A stretch of 64,000 nt of DNA from GCA-1730015 sp964583825 (GTDB taxonomy: Bacteria > Pseudomonadota > Gammaproteobacteria > Granulosicoccales > Granulosicoccaceae), in NCBI GenBank assembly GCA_964583825.1, contig CAZOXM010000006.1, positions 1-64,000 on the forward strand. Reading direction: 5' to 3'. A model generated the notes under the pieces. It saw only the letters and a list, made by a program, of their open reading frames with translations. It had not been told where the DNA came from and made no database searches. Shown here piece by piece: positions 1-7,258 of this stretch. Every line of letters starts with the position of its first letter. The stretch's first letter is position 1. Made by a program: the position numbers and the translations under genes.

Positions 1-414
1 GCAGGCTTTCAAGGCGTGAGAGGGTTAGTTTCATTCAGGTGCTGCTTGGGTGGTTCGATTGGGTGCAGATATCAACTGCTTTTCTGCTTTGCGCCGGCCA
101 AAGGATATCACCCGGCAGGAAAAAACACATACACGCACGCAGCCCACAACTCACTCGAGGAACGACCGCAGCTTATCCAACCTTGCTATTTAATCAAATA
201 AATCCTATATCCCCCCGCAAAGATTTAGGATTCATTACAGCCGAGACGCCGTTATTTGCTGACTTGATCTTAAAAATCGGAAAGGGCGAATGCTCGTACC
301 GCAGACTTCCCGCAACAGCTCCCAGGGAATGTAAGGTAAAGCCACAGAACCGTGCGATGCGTACCACCGGATGGTGGTACGCCGCTCTGATACAGCGATT
401 GACAAATAAAGCGG
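1..414. other. Window edge without a supported gene
   Basis: I see no convincing coding sequence here. The open frames are short, lack ribosome binding sites and show no recognisable protein motif. The only structured element is the perfect inverted repeat at 361-380, listed separately. The stretch lies downstream of the reverse-strand DUF2852 gene, so it is probably its 3' flank and the intergenic space before a gene outside the window. Confidence 0.5.
361..380 (-). terminator. Hairpin downstream of DUF2852 gene
   Basis: Perfect 8-bp arms gtaccacc and ggtggtac flank a 4-base loop. The hairpin sits 35 bases past the stop codon of the reverse-strand DUF2852 gene. No clear T tract follows on the reverse strand, so it could be an RNA-stabilising hairpin or an operator instead of an intrinsic terminator. 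Confidence 0.35.
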
Positions 415-825
415 TTAATCCGCTGCCGGTGAACTCGCCATGAATTGCTCGAACTCTTCCTGGTCGGCCCGACGCTTTGCCTGCGCCCTGAACTCACTGA
501 ACCGATCTGACCGCTCGCGGATTTCAGCCTTGATCTCGCGAATCCGGTCGTACTGTGTTTGCTGAAACTCGTTAAACACCACGTTGCCCGATCCGTGACC
601 GTCGTGGTTGAGTCCACTGGTGAATGCTCCAACGCGATCCCTGATTGCACCCGGTAGTTCTTTCACATTGCGCCCTTTCAACGTCCAGTACAGGATCAGT
701 AACCCAATCGGCCAGAAGAACACGAATCCAATGACCATTGCAGCGATGTTCAAACCGGTCCAGTGTCCGCCGCATCGGCGATCCCGCCATGATCTTGCCT
801 CAGATTTTCCTACGGTTGATACCAT
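415..825 (-). CDS. DUF2852 family membrane protein
   Basis: This 136-residue protein of unknown function has one strong hydrophobic segment at about residues 26-49 (IAAMVIGFVFFWPIGLLILYW), followed by a charged, probably helical tail rich in R, E, F and Q that ends in a cytoplasmic-looking coil (residues 85-130). The pattern of one transmembrane segment, then a FNEFQQTQYDRIREI-like stretch, fits the DUF2852 family, whose role is unknown. The ATG at 825 is preceded by a strong ribosome binding site (AAGGAGG), which fixes the start. The gene is divergent from the TetR regulator at 1017, and the two operator-like palindromes lie between them, so it is a plausible target of that regulator. I infer no enzymatic function. 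Confidence 0.7.
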   Translation of the reverse strand: MVSTVGKSEARSWRDRRCGGHWTGLNIAAMVIGFVFFWPIGLLILYWTLKGRNVKELPGAIRDRVGAFTSGLNHDGHGSGNVVFNEFQQTQYDRIREIKAEIRERSDRFSEFRAQAKRRADQEEFEQFMASSPAAD

Positions 826-913
826 TGAATGCCCCTCCTTGCAGGGATTTGGTTAGAAGCATTTTTTCAATGAAAACAGCACATTAGAACAGGAAAGCTT
901 CCGTTTCCAGTCA

Positions 914-932
914 ATGTAATCACTGTTCACAT
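914..932. promoter_or_regulatory. Operator-like site 1 of TetR regulator
   Basis: The 19-base sequence atgtaatcactgttcacat is an imperfect palindrome (GTAATCA-c-TGTTCAC). On the opposite strand it matches the site at 980-998 at 16 of 19 positions. It lies about 90 bases upstream of the DUF2852 start and about 85 bases upstream of the TetR start, as expected for an operator shared by divergent genes. Confidence 0.5.
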
Positions 933-979
933 AATCAATATACAGATTTTTACGATAGAAACAAGGGTTCAGCAGAAAA

Positions 980-998
980 AAGTGAACACTGTTTACAT
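980..998. promoter_or_regulatory. Operator-like site 2 of TetR regulator
   Basis: The core gtgaaca-c-tgtttac (982-996) is a 15-base palindrome with one mismatched pair. It is directly upstream of, and nearly abuts, the possible ATG at 999 of the TetR gene, a typical place for autorepression. The inverted, related copy at 914-932 strengthens the call. Confidence 0.5.
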
Positions 999-1016
999 AT
1001 GTGCTTTAATTTCACC

Positions 1017-1643
1017 ATGAGAAAACCAAAAAAGACGTATCACCATGGCAATCTGGCCGAATCGCTACTCGACGCGGTGGATGAAATTGCCGGTACGTTC
1101 GGGCTGGAGGCAGTAACACTGCGCGCCTGCGCCAAAAAGGCCGGAGTCTCCCCCTCTGCGGCATTTCGCCACTATGCCGATAAGCGAGCGCTGATGACGG
1201 CCTTTGCAACGCGCGCACTCAATCAATTGTCTGCCTCTATCTCACGAGCAAAAGAGACCGCCACAGACAGTGGTGGTGACGCTTTTACCGCGGTGTCACT
1301 GGCTTATGTGCAGTTCGCGCTGGAGAAGCCAGCGTTCTTTCGAGCGATGTGGCGGGAGGAAGGGATTTACAATGCCGACGACAACTACCAATTGGCCACG
1401 CAGGCACTTCAGGCGCAGTTGCAGGGCGGATTTGCCGATACGCTGCAGGACTGTGATGCCGGCAGCCTGAGCCCGACGGAACTACTCGCCTGGTCATCGG
1501 TGCATGGACTGGCCAGCCTGCTGGTGGAAGGCTCGGTGGACAAAGGGCTGGAAAACGAGGCGAAAATGAAAACCGCAAAGTCGATGATCAGGCAGTTGCA
1601 GCCGCTGACCGGTCAGGGTGGAACAACGCCCGTCTCCCCGTAG
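1017..1643 (+). CDS. TetR/AcrR family transcriptional regulator
   Basis: The 208-residue protein has an N-terminal TetR helix-turn-helix domain (about residues 8-55). Visible family marks are the YHHGNLAESLLDA start, the GLEAVTLRACAKKAGVSPSAAFRHYADKRAL recognition region and an all-helical C-terminal ligand domain. The YHHGNL opening and the later AMWREEG region recall TetR proteins with a WHG-type C-terminal domain. The ligand is unknown. ATG at 1017 is preferred because it gives the usual short N-terminal arm; an in-frame ATG at 999 would add six residues and neither has a good ribosome binding site. The gene converges on the DUF934 gene, with a 31-base overlap of the 3' ends. Two palindromes upstream suggest autoregulation and control of the divergent DUF2852 gene. 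Confidence 0.88.
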   Translation: MRKPKKTYHHGNLAESLLDAVDEIAGTFGLEAVTLRACAKKAGVSPSAAFRHYADKRALMTAFATRALNQLSASISRAKETATDSGGDAFTAVSLAYVQFALEKPAFFRAMWREEGIYNADDNYQLATQALQAQLQGGFADTLQDCDAGSLSPTELLAWSSVHGLASLLVEGSVDKGLENEAKMKTAKSMIRQLQPLTGQGGTTPVSP

Positions 1644-2077
1644 TTATCGTTCCGGCGGCCTCCCCCACGTAGCTTGTCGCGATAACCTGAACGCTGTTTG
1701 TAGCGCCAGTGCGAGAGCGGCTGCCGCGCCAGCAAGTCCGCAGCGATTTCTACTTCGTCAAAGCCACAGTCGATCGCGAAAGAAAACTGATCACTGATTA
1801 AACGTCCGCCTGCACACAGCCGGTTTCGAAAACCGTACTGACGCAACGCGCGGGCAATACTGAAACCGCGACCGTCGCCGGCATTCGGGAAATCAATTCG
1901 AATTGCAGCGATCCGGTCGAGCATCGGGAGTAATGCGGGTGGTATGTGATCGTTCGGACACTGCACTGCAATTGGTAGTGATACATCGTCGATCCGATCC
2001 GCCGACACATAAGGGACAACGGCGTGACTAACCCGCCCGTGCCTGTCAATCACCGTCACGCTGTTTACCTGAGTCAT
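1613..2077 (-). CDS. DUF934 sulfite-reduction accessory protein
   Basis: This 154-residue protein matches the DUF934 family, small proteins almost always encoded next to ferredoxin-type sulfite reductases and thought to help electron supply or assembly. Family-like features are the central IDFPNAGDGRGFSIARALRQYGF stretch (about residues 60-82) and the later LISDQFSFAIDCGFDEVEI segment. It is the last gene of a three-gene reverse-strand operon, starting 3 bases after the cysI stop codon. Its 3' end overlaps the convergent TetR gene. The biochemical role is not established, so function is taken from context. Confidence 0.85.
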   Translation of the reverse strand: MTQVNSVTVIDRHGRVSHAVVPYVSADRIDDVSLPIAVQCPNDHIPPALLPMLDRIAAIRIDFPNAGDGRGFSIARALRQYGFRNRLCAGGRLISDQFSFAIDCGFDEVEIAADLLARQPLSHWRYKQRSGYRDKLRGGGRRNDNYGETGVVPP

Positions 2078-2080
2078 GAT

Positions 2081-3763
2081 TTATACGGTCGCACTTCGCG
2101 TGTCTTTTGGAGCTGTCTGATATATCGCCCGCTTAAACGGCTCGTTGCCAATTCGTTTGCATGTCTCCAGAAACGATTCATCACTGTTTGCTCGTTCGTC
2201 AAGATAAACTGAAAATACCCTTTGCAATGCCGGTACAACTTCATCGGCATCTACCCCCGGCCCCGCCCGCTCTCCGAGCTTCATTTCACTCGACGGGTCT
2301 CCACCGAGGGTAAACTGATAGTTCTCGCGCCCTCCCTTATCCAGCCCGAGAATACCGATGTTGCCAACATGATGATGGCCGCAGGCGTTGATACAGCCGG
2401 AAATTTTTATGGATACTTTACCGAGCGTGTCTGCATAGGTTCCCTGACCAAAGTGACTGGAAATATCCTGGGCGACCGGTATCGACCGCGCTGTTGCGAG
2501 GCTGCAATAGTCCATACCGGGGCAAGCGATAATGTCGGTCACCATACCGGCGTTGGCCGACGCCAGACCGGCACCGGCCAGGCCATCATAGATCGCAGGC
2601 AGCGCACTCACCGGCACATGAGGGAGAATCAGGTTCTGCTCGTGACTGACCCTGATTTCATCATAGGCATACTGTGCTGCGAGATCAGCCACCACACGCA
2701 TTTGCTGCGCCGTGGCATCACCGGGAATTTCACCGATTCCCTTCAGTGAAACGGTCGCGATATAGTGCTGTGGCGCTTTGTGTGCGGTCAAATTGTTGTT
2801 GCACCATTGCCTGTACTTTTTATTGTCTTTTAGATGCGCAAGGTGATCCCCGTCCGACAGGTTGACAGCCCACGCCGGTGGTGCAAAGTAACGTGCAATA
2901 CGCGCCCATTCACCTGCCGACACCCCCACCCGATCTTCTTTTTCCTGTTCAAGTATCTGGTGATAAGCTTCATCGACCAGCGAACGAAACGCATCGACAC
3001 CCAGATCGTTCAACAGAATTTTTATTCTCGCCTTGTATTTGTTATCTCGTCGTCCATACAGGTTATAGACCCGCATAATGGCCTCGAGATAGGGCAACAA
3101 TTGGTCAATCGGCAATTGTCCGTTCACCACCTTGCCGACCACTGGCGTTCTGCCCAGTCCGCCACCGACGCTCACTTCACACTGCTGGTCGGATAACAAC
3201 CGGATACCGATATCGTGTGCGCGCGTTACCGCGCGATCCACCGGTGACCCGGTCACCGCAAACTTGAACTTCCGCGGCAGATACGCGAACTCCGGATGGT
3301 CGGTTGACCACTGACGAATCAGCTCCGCTACCGGGCGCGGATCAGTCGTTTCATCCTGCGCCGCACCGGCAAAGTGATCTGACGTTACATTGCGAATGCA
3401 GTTACCCGAAGTTTGTATGGCATGCATACCAACTTCTGCCAGTGAGTTCAGCATCTCTGGCACCGCTTGCAGTGCCGGCCAGTTAAACTGAATATTCTGT
3501 CGTGTGGTGAAGTGTCCGTAGCCCTTGTCCCACTTTTGCGAAATCATTGCCAACTGTCGCAACTGACTGCTGTTCAGTGTGCCATAGGGTATCGCCACCC
3601 TGAGCATGTAGGCGTGTAATTGCAGGTAAAGACCATTGCGCAGTCGCAAGGGCTTGAATTCATCTTCAGTCAGCGCACCGCTGAGCCGACGGTTCACCTG
3701 ATCAGTGAAATCCGCAACCCGCTCCTGAACAAATGCTGTGTCAAATTCGTCGTATCGATACAT
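2081..3763 (-). CDS. cysI: Sulfite reductase hemoprotein (CysI-type)
   Basis: This 560-residue siroheme and [4Fe-4S] enzyme should reduce sulfite to sulfide in assimilatory sulfur metabolism. The cluster ligands are visible as C414-x5-C420 (CPGMDYC) and C457-x3-C461 (CINAC), followed by GHHHVGNIG. The first half shows the ferredoxin-like and siroheme-binding halves (QNIQFNWP near residue 90, SGNCIRNVTSD near residue 122, SVGGGLGRTP near residue 200). Nitrite reductases of the same fold are hard to exclude by motif alone, but the DUF2849 and DUF934 neighbours are the standard companions of sulfite reductase. No cysJ flavoprotein is nearby, so the electron donor is probably a ferredoxin or another carrier. 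Confidence 0.92.
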   Translation of the reverse strand: MYRYDEFDTAFVQERVADFTDQVNRRLSGALTEDEFKPLRLRNGLYLQLHAYMLRVAIPYGTLNSSQLRQLAMISQKWDKGYGHFTTRQNIQFNWPALQAVPEMLNSLAEVGMHAIQTSGNCIRNVTSDHFAGAAQDETTDPRPVAELIRQWSTDHPEFAYLPRKFKFAVTGSPVDRAVTRAHDIGIRLLSDQQCEVSVGGGLGRTPVVGKVVNGQLPIDQLLPYLEAIMRVYNLYGRRDNKYKARIKILLNDLGVDAFRSLVDEAYHQILEQEKEDRVGVSAGEWARIARYFAPPAWAVNLSDGDHLAHLKDNKKYRQWCNNNLTAHKAPQHYIATVSLKGIGEIPGDATAQQMRVVADLAAQYAYDEIRVSHEQNLILPHVPVSALPAIYDGLAGAGLASANAGMVTDIIACPGMDYCSLATARSIPVAQDISSHFGQGTYADTLGKVSIKISGCINACGHHHVGNIGILGLDKGGRENYQFTLGGDPSSEMKLGERAGPGVDADEVVPALQRVFSVYLDERANSDESFLETCKRIGNEPFKRAIYQTAPKDTRSATV

Positions 3764-3766
3764 CTC

Positions 3767-4072
3767 TCAGCTCGCGAGGTTTGTGTTGTAGGTAACGCTC
3801 GGTCCGCGCAGGCGCAGTTGCTCGCGAAACGATACAGGCTCGGGTCCGGCCTCATCTTTAAGATGCACCCCAATCGATTCAACACCGACCACATGCGTTT
3901 CATCATTCGCAAGCACTGCAAGGGAGTGCGCTGCTGATTCAATGGATGGAAAAACCTGTGCCGCATTAATATCACCACTCCATCCCCCGCTTTGATCCCG
4001 ATACACAACCGCGCCGGTTAACAGGTCATTTGCAGTCAGGATCTGCTTCGATTCCACATTTTTTTTGGCCAA
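3767..4072 (-). CDS. DUF2849 protein of sulfite reductase operon
   Basis: This small 101-residue protein opens the operon and is followed by cysI after 3 bases. The sequence ILTANDLLTGAVVYRDQSGGWSGDI near the N-terminus and the later VVGVESIGVHLKDEAGPEPVSFREQLRLRGPSV are characteristic of DUF2849, a family of unknown biochemistry that accompanies CysI and DUF934 in many proteobacteria. It has no membrane segment or signal peptide, so it is cytoplasmic. A spaced inverted repeat lies upstream at 4105-4145 and may belong to its promoter or leader. Confidence 0.8.
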   Translation of the reverse strand: MAKKNVESKQILTANDLLTGAVVYRDQSGGWSGDINAAQVFPSIESAAHSLAVLANDETHVVGVESIGVHLKDEAGPEPVSFREQLRLRGPSVTYNTNLAS

Positions 4073-4393
4073 CGTTATATTCCCGGTGATGAAAAGCTGC
4101 AGTGAACAACCCGTCGTTCGCCGTGTGTTTTCAGCATGGGTTGTTGGTTTTGAACAGACAACAGTGTAGAACTTTAGTCCTGCTTTTAACCACAGTGCGG
4201 AACAAATAAGGCAGATGCTCGCTTTGAGCGCAGCTTTATAAAACGAAATTCCATAAAACCGGGGTGAGGCCGGAAATCGGATCGATCAGTAATTAAATCG
4301 CGGAACACTCCGCCACAGTGAGCAGGAAAACCTGTCGACAACTGCCCGGTTCAATGCGCTATCAGGCAACTGACATCTCGGCGGAACCAGGCT
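4073..4393. other. Intergenic region upstream of sulfite reductase operon
   Basis: This non-coding stretch separates the sulfite reductase operon (reverse strand, starts at 4072) from the end of dinB (reverse strand, stop at 4394). It should hold the sulfite reductase promoter. The only structure I see is the 8-base inverted repeat at 4105-4145. Confidence 0.5.
4105..4145. promoter_or_regulatory. Spaced inverted repeat upstream of DUF2849-cysI-DUF934
   Basis: Perfect 8-base arms aacaaccc (4105-4112) and gggttgtt (4138-4145) are separated by 25 bases and sit 33-73 bases upstream of the first gene of the sulfite reductase operon. It could be a regulator site or a leader hairpin. I cannot assign a regulator. 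Confidence 0.3.
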
Positions 4394-5626
4394 TTAGTCC
4401 GACTGATCGTCGACGAAATCCAGGTTGGGCGTTGTGTCCACGACGGTTGCGGACTGACCAATACTGCCCGCGCGCACCAGCGCACCGGTGCCGAACTTAT
4501 CGGCAATACTGTCCACCGTTCGCTCCAGTACCGCAGACCGCCTGTTCGAAAGCGCTTCCGTAAACGACAGTTCAAACTGTTCCGGTGCATCAGCGCGATG
4601 CATATCGAATACGGCGAGCCCGACCAGTCGGTAGGGGCCGTTGTCATCGAACTGTGCCAGCAGTATGGCAGCGCAGGCGAACAACGTTTTTGCACTATCC
4701 GTGGGCTCGTGCAACTGCATCTGCCTGCTGTAGCTGTTGAATTGATTACTCTTGAGCTTTACGCGCACGCCAGAAGCCCGATACCCTTTGCGGCGCAGCC
4801 TTTCCCCGAGACGGTCCGCCGAGCGTCGCAGATAATATTTAATATCATCAGGTTCGCTGACATCCGTGGTGAGTGTGCGATCTGACCCCATGCTTCCGGC
4901 CACCCGCTGTCGCGACACATCTCTGCGATCCTGTGCATGGGCAAGACGTTTAAAGTGAAGGCCGGCCGAACCCAGATGTTTAACCAGTAACTCGTCACTC
5001 GCGCGACGCACATCGCCAATGGTGTACAACCCGATTCGCTCCAGGCGGGGGACAGTTTTCGGTCCGGCCCCCCACAGCCGTGCTACCGGCATTGGATCAA
5101 GCCACGCAATGGCTTCATCCGGCTCGACTACGGTCACCGCGTTCGGCTTGTTGAAGTCACTGGCCACCTTCGCGACATACTTGGTAGACGCGACGCCGAC
5201 TGAAGCGGTCAGCCCCCCGGTGACATCGAAAACCGCCCGTCGAATCTGATGGCCCATTTGCACGGGGCTGCCGAATATTCTCTCGGCACCGGTCATGTCA
5301 ATGAATGCCTCATCAAGGGAAAGCGCTTCGACCATCGGAGAGAAATTGCCGAACACTTTCATGATACTGGCCGACAGGGCCTGGTAGCGCTCGAATCGTG
5401 GCGGCACGAATATACCCTGCGGACAACGCCTGGCAGCCTCCACCGCCGGCATGGCGCTTTTGACCCCGTAGGTCCGCGCTTCATAACTAGCGGTCAGCAC
5501 CACGCCGCGCCGGCTGCGTGGCCCGACAATCACCGGCTGCCCGCGCAACGCGGGATTGTCCAGTTGCTCAACAGATGCATAAAATGCATCCATGTCCGCG
5601 TGCGCAATGATACGAGGCCAGCCCAT
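4394..5626 (-). CDS. dinB: DNA polymerase IV (Y-family translesion polymerase)
   Basis: This 410-residue enzyme performs error-prone translesion synthesis. Metal-binding acidic residues are visible at D11 (HADMDAFYASVE) and D105-E106 (SLDEAFIDMTG). The polymerase core continues with ASVGVASTKYVAKVASDFNKP and the helix-hairpin-helix part RLWGAGPKTVPRLERIGLYTIGD (about residues 185-207), then the little-finger domain from about residue 245. The length is longer than the 351 residues of the E. coli protein because of the C-terminal extension, which may carry a clamp-binding peptide. A LexA box and a good promoter lie within 35 bases of the ATG, so SOS induction is strongly implied. The transcript may be leaderless. 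Confidence 0.95.
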   Translation of the reverse strand: MGWPRIIAHADMDAFYASVEQLDNPALRGQPVIVGPRSRRGVVLTASYEARTYGVKSAMPAVEAARRCPQGIFVPPRFERYQALSASIMKVFGNFSPMVEALSLDEAFIDMTGAERIFGSPVQMGHQIRRAVFDVTGGLTASVGVASTKYVAKVASDFNKPNAVTVVEPDEAIAWLDPMPVARLWGAGPKTVPRLERIGLYTIGDVRRASDELLVKHLGSAGLHFKRLAHAQDRRDVSRQRVAGSMGSDRTLTTDVSEPDDIKYYLRRSADRLGERLRRKGYRASGVRVKLKSNQFNSYSRQMQLHEPTDSAKTLFACAAILLAQFDDNGPYRLVGLAVFDMHRADAPEQFELSFTEALSNRRSAVLERTVDSIADKFGTGALVRAGSIGQSATVVDTTPNLDFVDDQSD

Positions 5627-5631
5627 ACGTT

Positions 5632-5661
5632 ATTATACTGAAATTAATTACAGTATGTCAC
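5632..5661 (-). promoter_or_regulatory. dinB promoter, nearly leaderless
   Basis: Reading the reverse strand, GTGACA (5661-5656) and a perfect TATAAT (5637-5632) are separated by 18 bases. The -10 box ends only 5 bases before the dinB ATG (5626-5624), so the expected transcription start falls at or next to the start codon. This would give a leaderless or near-leaderless mRNA, and no ribosome binding site is visible. Confidence 0.6.
5636..5655. promoter_or_regulatory. LexA (SOS) box of dinB
   Basis: The sequence tactgaaattaattacagta fits the gammaproteobacterial LexA consensus taCTGT-N8-ACAGta, with CTG-N10-CAG conserved and an AT-rich centre. It fills the promoter spacer and overlaps the first bases of the -10 box, so bound LexA would block RNA polymerase directly. 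Confidence 0.8.
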
Positions 5662-5684
5662 CGATACTACCTCGCATGTTAGTT

Positions 5685-6092
5685 CTACTTCGCCTGCGCA
5701 TATCTTTCGCAGTGATCGTTTATCTGATGCCAGGGTAACTGATGGTCTGTAAATATATGGTAGGTCGGCTGCACCTCTTCCGGACTATCGAGCGTCGTAA
5801 TTGCCAGACTCAAAAACTGTTCGTGAGAGACACTTCTGAAACTCACCGTCGATCCGCAGTGACTGCAAAACCCTCTGCGGATATCCGCGCTCGATTCATA
5901 CTCGGTCAACCCGGTTTGTTCTCTCCAGATTACCTGCTCTGTTTTAAAATCCATCCAGGCGGATACCGGCGCACCAGTACTGCGCTGACATATTCGGCAA
6001 TGGCAATAGTCTGCGGCGAACGGTCGGGCGACGACGCGGTACCTGACCGCGCCGCACAGACATCCGCCATCGAGGGATACTTCCTGTGACAT
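5685..6092 (-). CDS. GFA/CENP-V family zinc-binding protein
   Basis: This 135-residue protein has the zinc-cysteine layout of the GFA (glutathione-dependent formaldehyde-activating enzyme-like) fold: GGCLCGAVRY at residues 9-18, then CHCRICQ at about residues 31-37, then CSHCG at about residues 77-81. Most members of this family have unknown substrates, so formaldehyde activation should not be assumed. The gene is transcribed alone, divergent from the Nudix gene, and the shared intergenic region is about 120 bases long. Confidence 0.85.
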   Translation of the reverse strand: MSQEVSLDGGCLCGAVRYRVVARPFAADYCHCRICQRSTGAPVSAWMDFKTEQVIWREQTGLTEYESSADIRRGFCSHCGSTVSFRSVSHEQFLSLAITTLDSPEEVQPTYHIFTDHQLPWHQINDHCERYAQAK

Positions 6093-6211
6093 GGTTAGCT
6101 GGTATCATGTGGGACAAGGCCCATGCTATCAGCGAATTAAGCCAACGCATAATCGGCTCCCGTCTCACCGGACCCCAGCCGCCACTTTAACGCTTGCGCA
6201 CCGAAACTACG

Positions 6212-6760
6212 ATGTCCCGCGAACATTTACTGACTCAGCTGGCGGATTACGCAGTCCGCTTCCCACAGGAACAAAACACGGTTCAGCAGTTTGAAACCTT
6301 CGTGCGCAACCATCACGACTGTTTTGAACGGTCACAAACTGCGGGACACGTCACCGGATCAGCCTGGCTGACCAATCGCAGCGGCACCCATGTACTGCTC
6401 ACACACCATCGCAAGCTCGACCGGTGGCTGCAACTCGGCGGCCATGCCGATGGCAATACCGATGCGCTTGACGTCGCGCTCAGGGAGGCGACAGAAGAAT
6501 CCGGAATCGAAGAAATTGCGGCGGTAGACACCACTCTGTTTGATATCGATATACACGAAATCCCGGCGCGCGGAAATGAGCCGCGGCACTACCACTACGA
6601 CGCGCGGTTCGCGCTTCAGGTCTCCGGCACTGAACACTTCAAAGTAAGTGAAGAATCCCTGGCCCTGGAGTGGATCAAAATCGACCGACTAAGCGATAGA
6701 ACCGTTGAACCGTCCATGCTGCGCATGGCCGACAAGTGGATTAAACGGCACAGTCGATAG
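6212..6760 (+). CDS. Nudix hydrolase
   Basis: This 182-residue protein has a Nudix box (GGHADGN-T-DALDVAL-REATEESGI) at about residues 74-96. Compared with the consensus GX5EX7REUXEEXGU, the first glutamate is threonine; the REATEESG part that provides the main metal ligands is intact. The substrate cannot be predicted. Related proteins with a QLGGHADG start to the box are commonly annotated simply as Nudix hydrolases. I chose ATG at 6212 (MSREHLLTQ); a TTG at 6194 would add six residues. The gene is divergent from the GFA gene and followed by a long gap. Confidence 0.85.
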   Translation: MSREHLLTQLADYAVRFPQEQNTVQQFETFVRNHHDCFERSQTAGHVTGSAWLTNRSGTHVLLTHHRKLDRWLQLGGHADGNTDALDVALREATEESGIEEIAAVDTTLFDIDIHEIPARGNEPRHYHYDARFALQVSGTEHFKVSEESLALEWIKIDRLSDRTVEPSMLRMADKWIKRHSR

Positions 6761-7258
6761 TCGTTACCAACCCTGCAGCAAACGACAATCGAGGCACGAC
6801 ATGCGGCACATCAGTTTATTTCGATCACAGGTACCCGATGCGCACCGGGCAGGGGCACAAGGCCAGTAATAGTGATAGCGTCGGTCTCGCGGATAAAGCG
6901 AATAAAAACACGGGTGCGGACGGCAGACAGTCACCCCGGAGTCATTCCCATCGGTTCTGCACCCGGCGACGGAAAACCGACGTCCATCAATCGAACAGCC
7001 CCATTGCGCCTGAAAACACAGATTCAACGAACTGAGCAGCGCTGCAACCATGTATTAAGCTGACTGCATATTCATTTTTGATATAGATGTTGCAGCAACA
7101 CTAACCGTTCGTTTTCTGGCACTGTACACGCTACATAGGCAACCTGCGCACTGCCGAAGTATTTCCACAAGGACCTGTGTATATGATATCCATCCTTGAG
7201 TTGACTACAGCCCGAAATCGAACAGGGAGAAAAATACCTTGCATTTGGACAGCTATCT
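6761..7258. other. Long intergenic region before GGDEF-EAL gene
   Basis: Open frames here (for example 6764-7051 reverse, 6872-7063 forward) have no recognisable motif and no ribosome binding site. Near the downstream gene there is a perfect 6-1-6 palindrome, tgttgcagcaaca, at 7088-7100. Its core, gttgcagcaac, recurs on the opposite strand at 12311-12321. The promoter of the GGDEF-EAL gene should lie between about 7080 and 7258. Confidence 0.45.

Noticed and set aside
16..443. Short forward frames at the window start
   Set aside because: They contain no recognisable protein and overlap the end of the DUF2852 gene in antisense.
2081..3763. Nitrite reductase (NirA-type)
   Set aside because: The fold is shared, but the DUF2849 and DUF934 partners point to sulfite reductase.
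6764..7063. Small genes in both strands between the Nudix and GGDEF-EAL genes
   Set aside because: No ribosome binding sites, no family motifs and overlapping frames on both strands.
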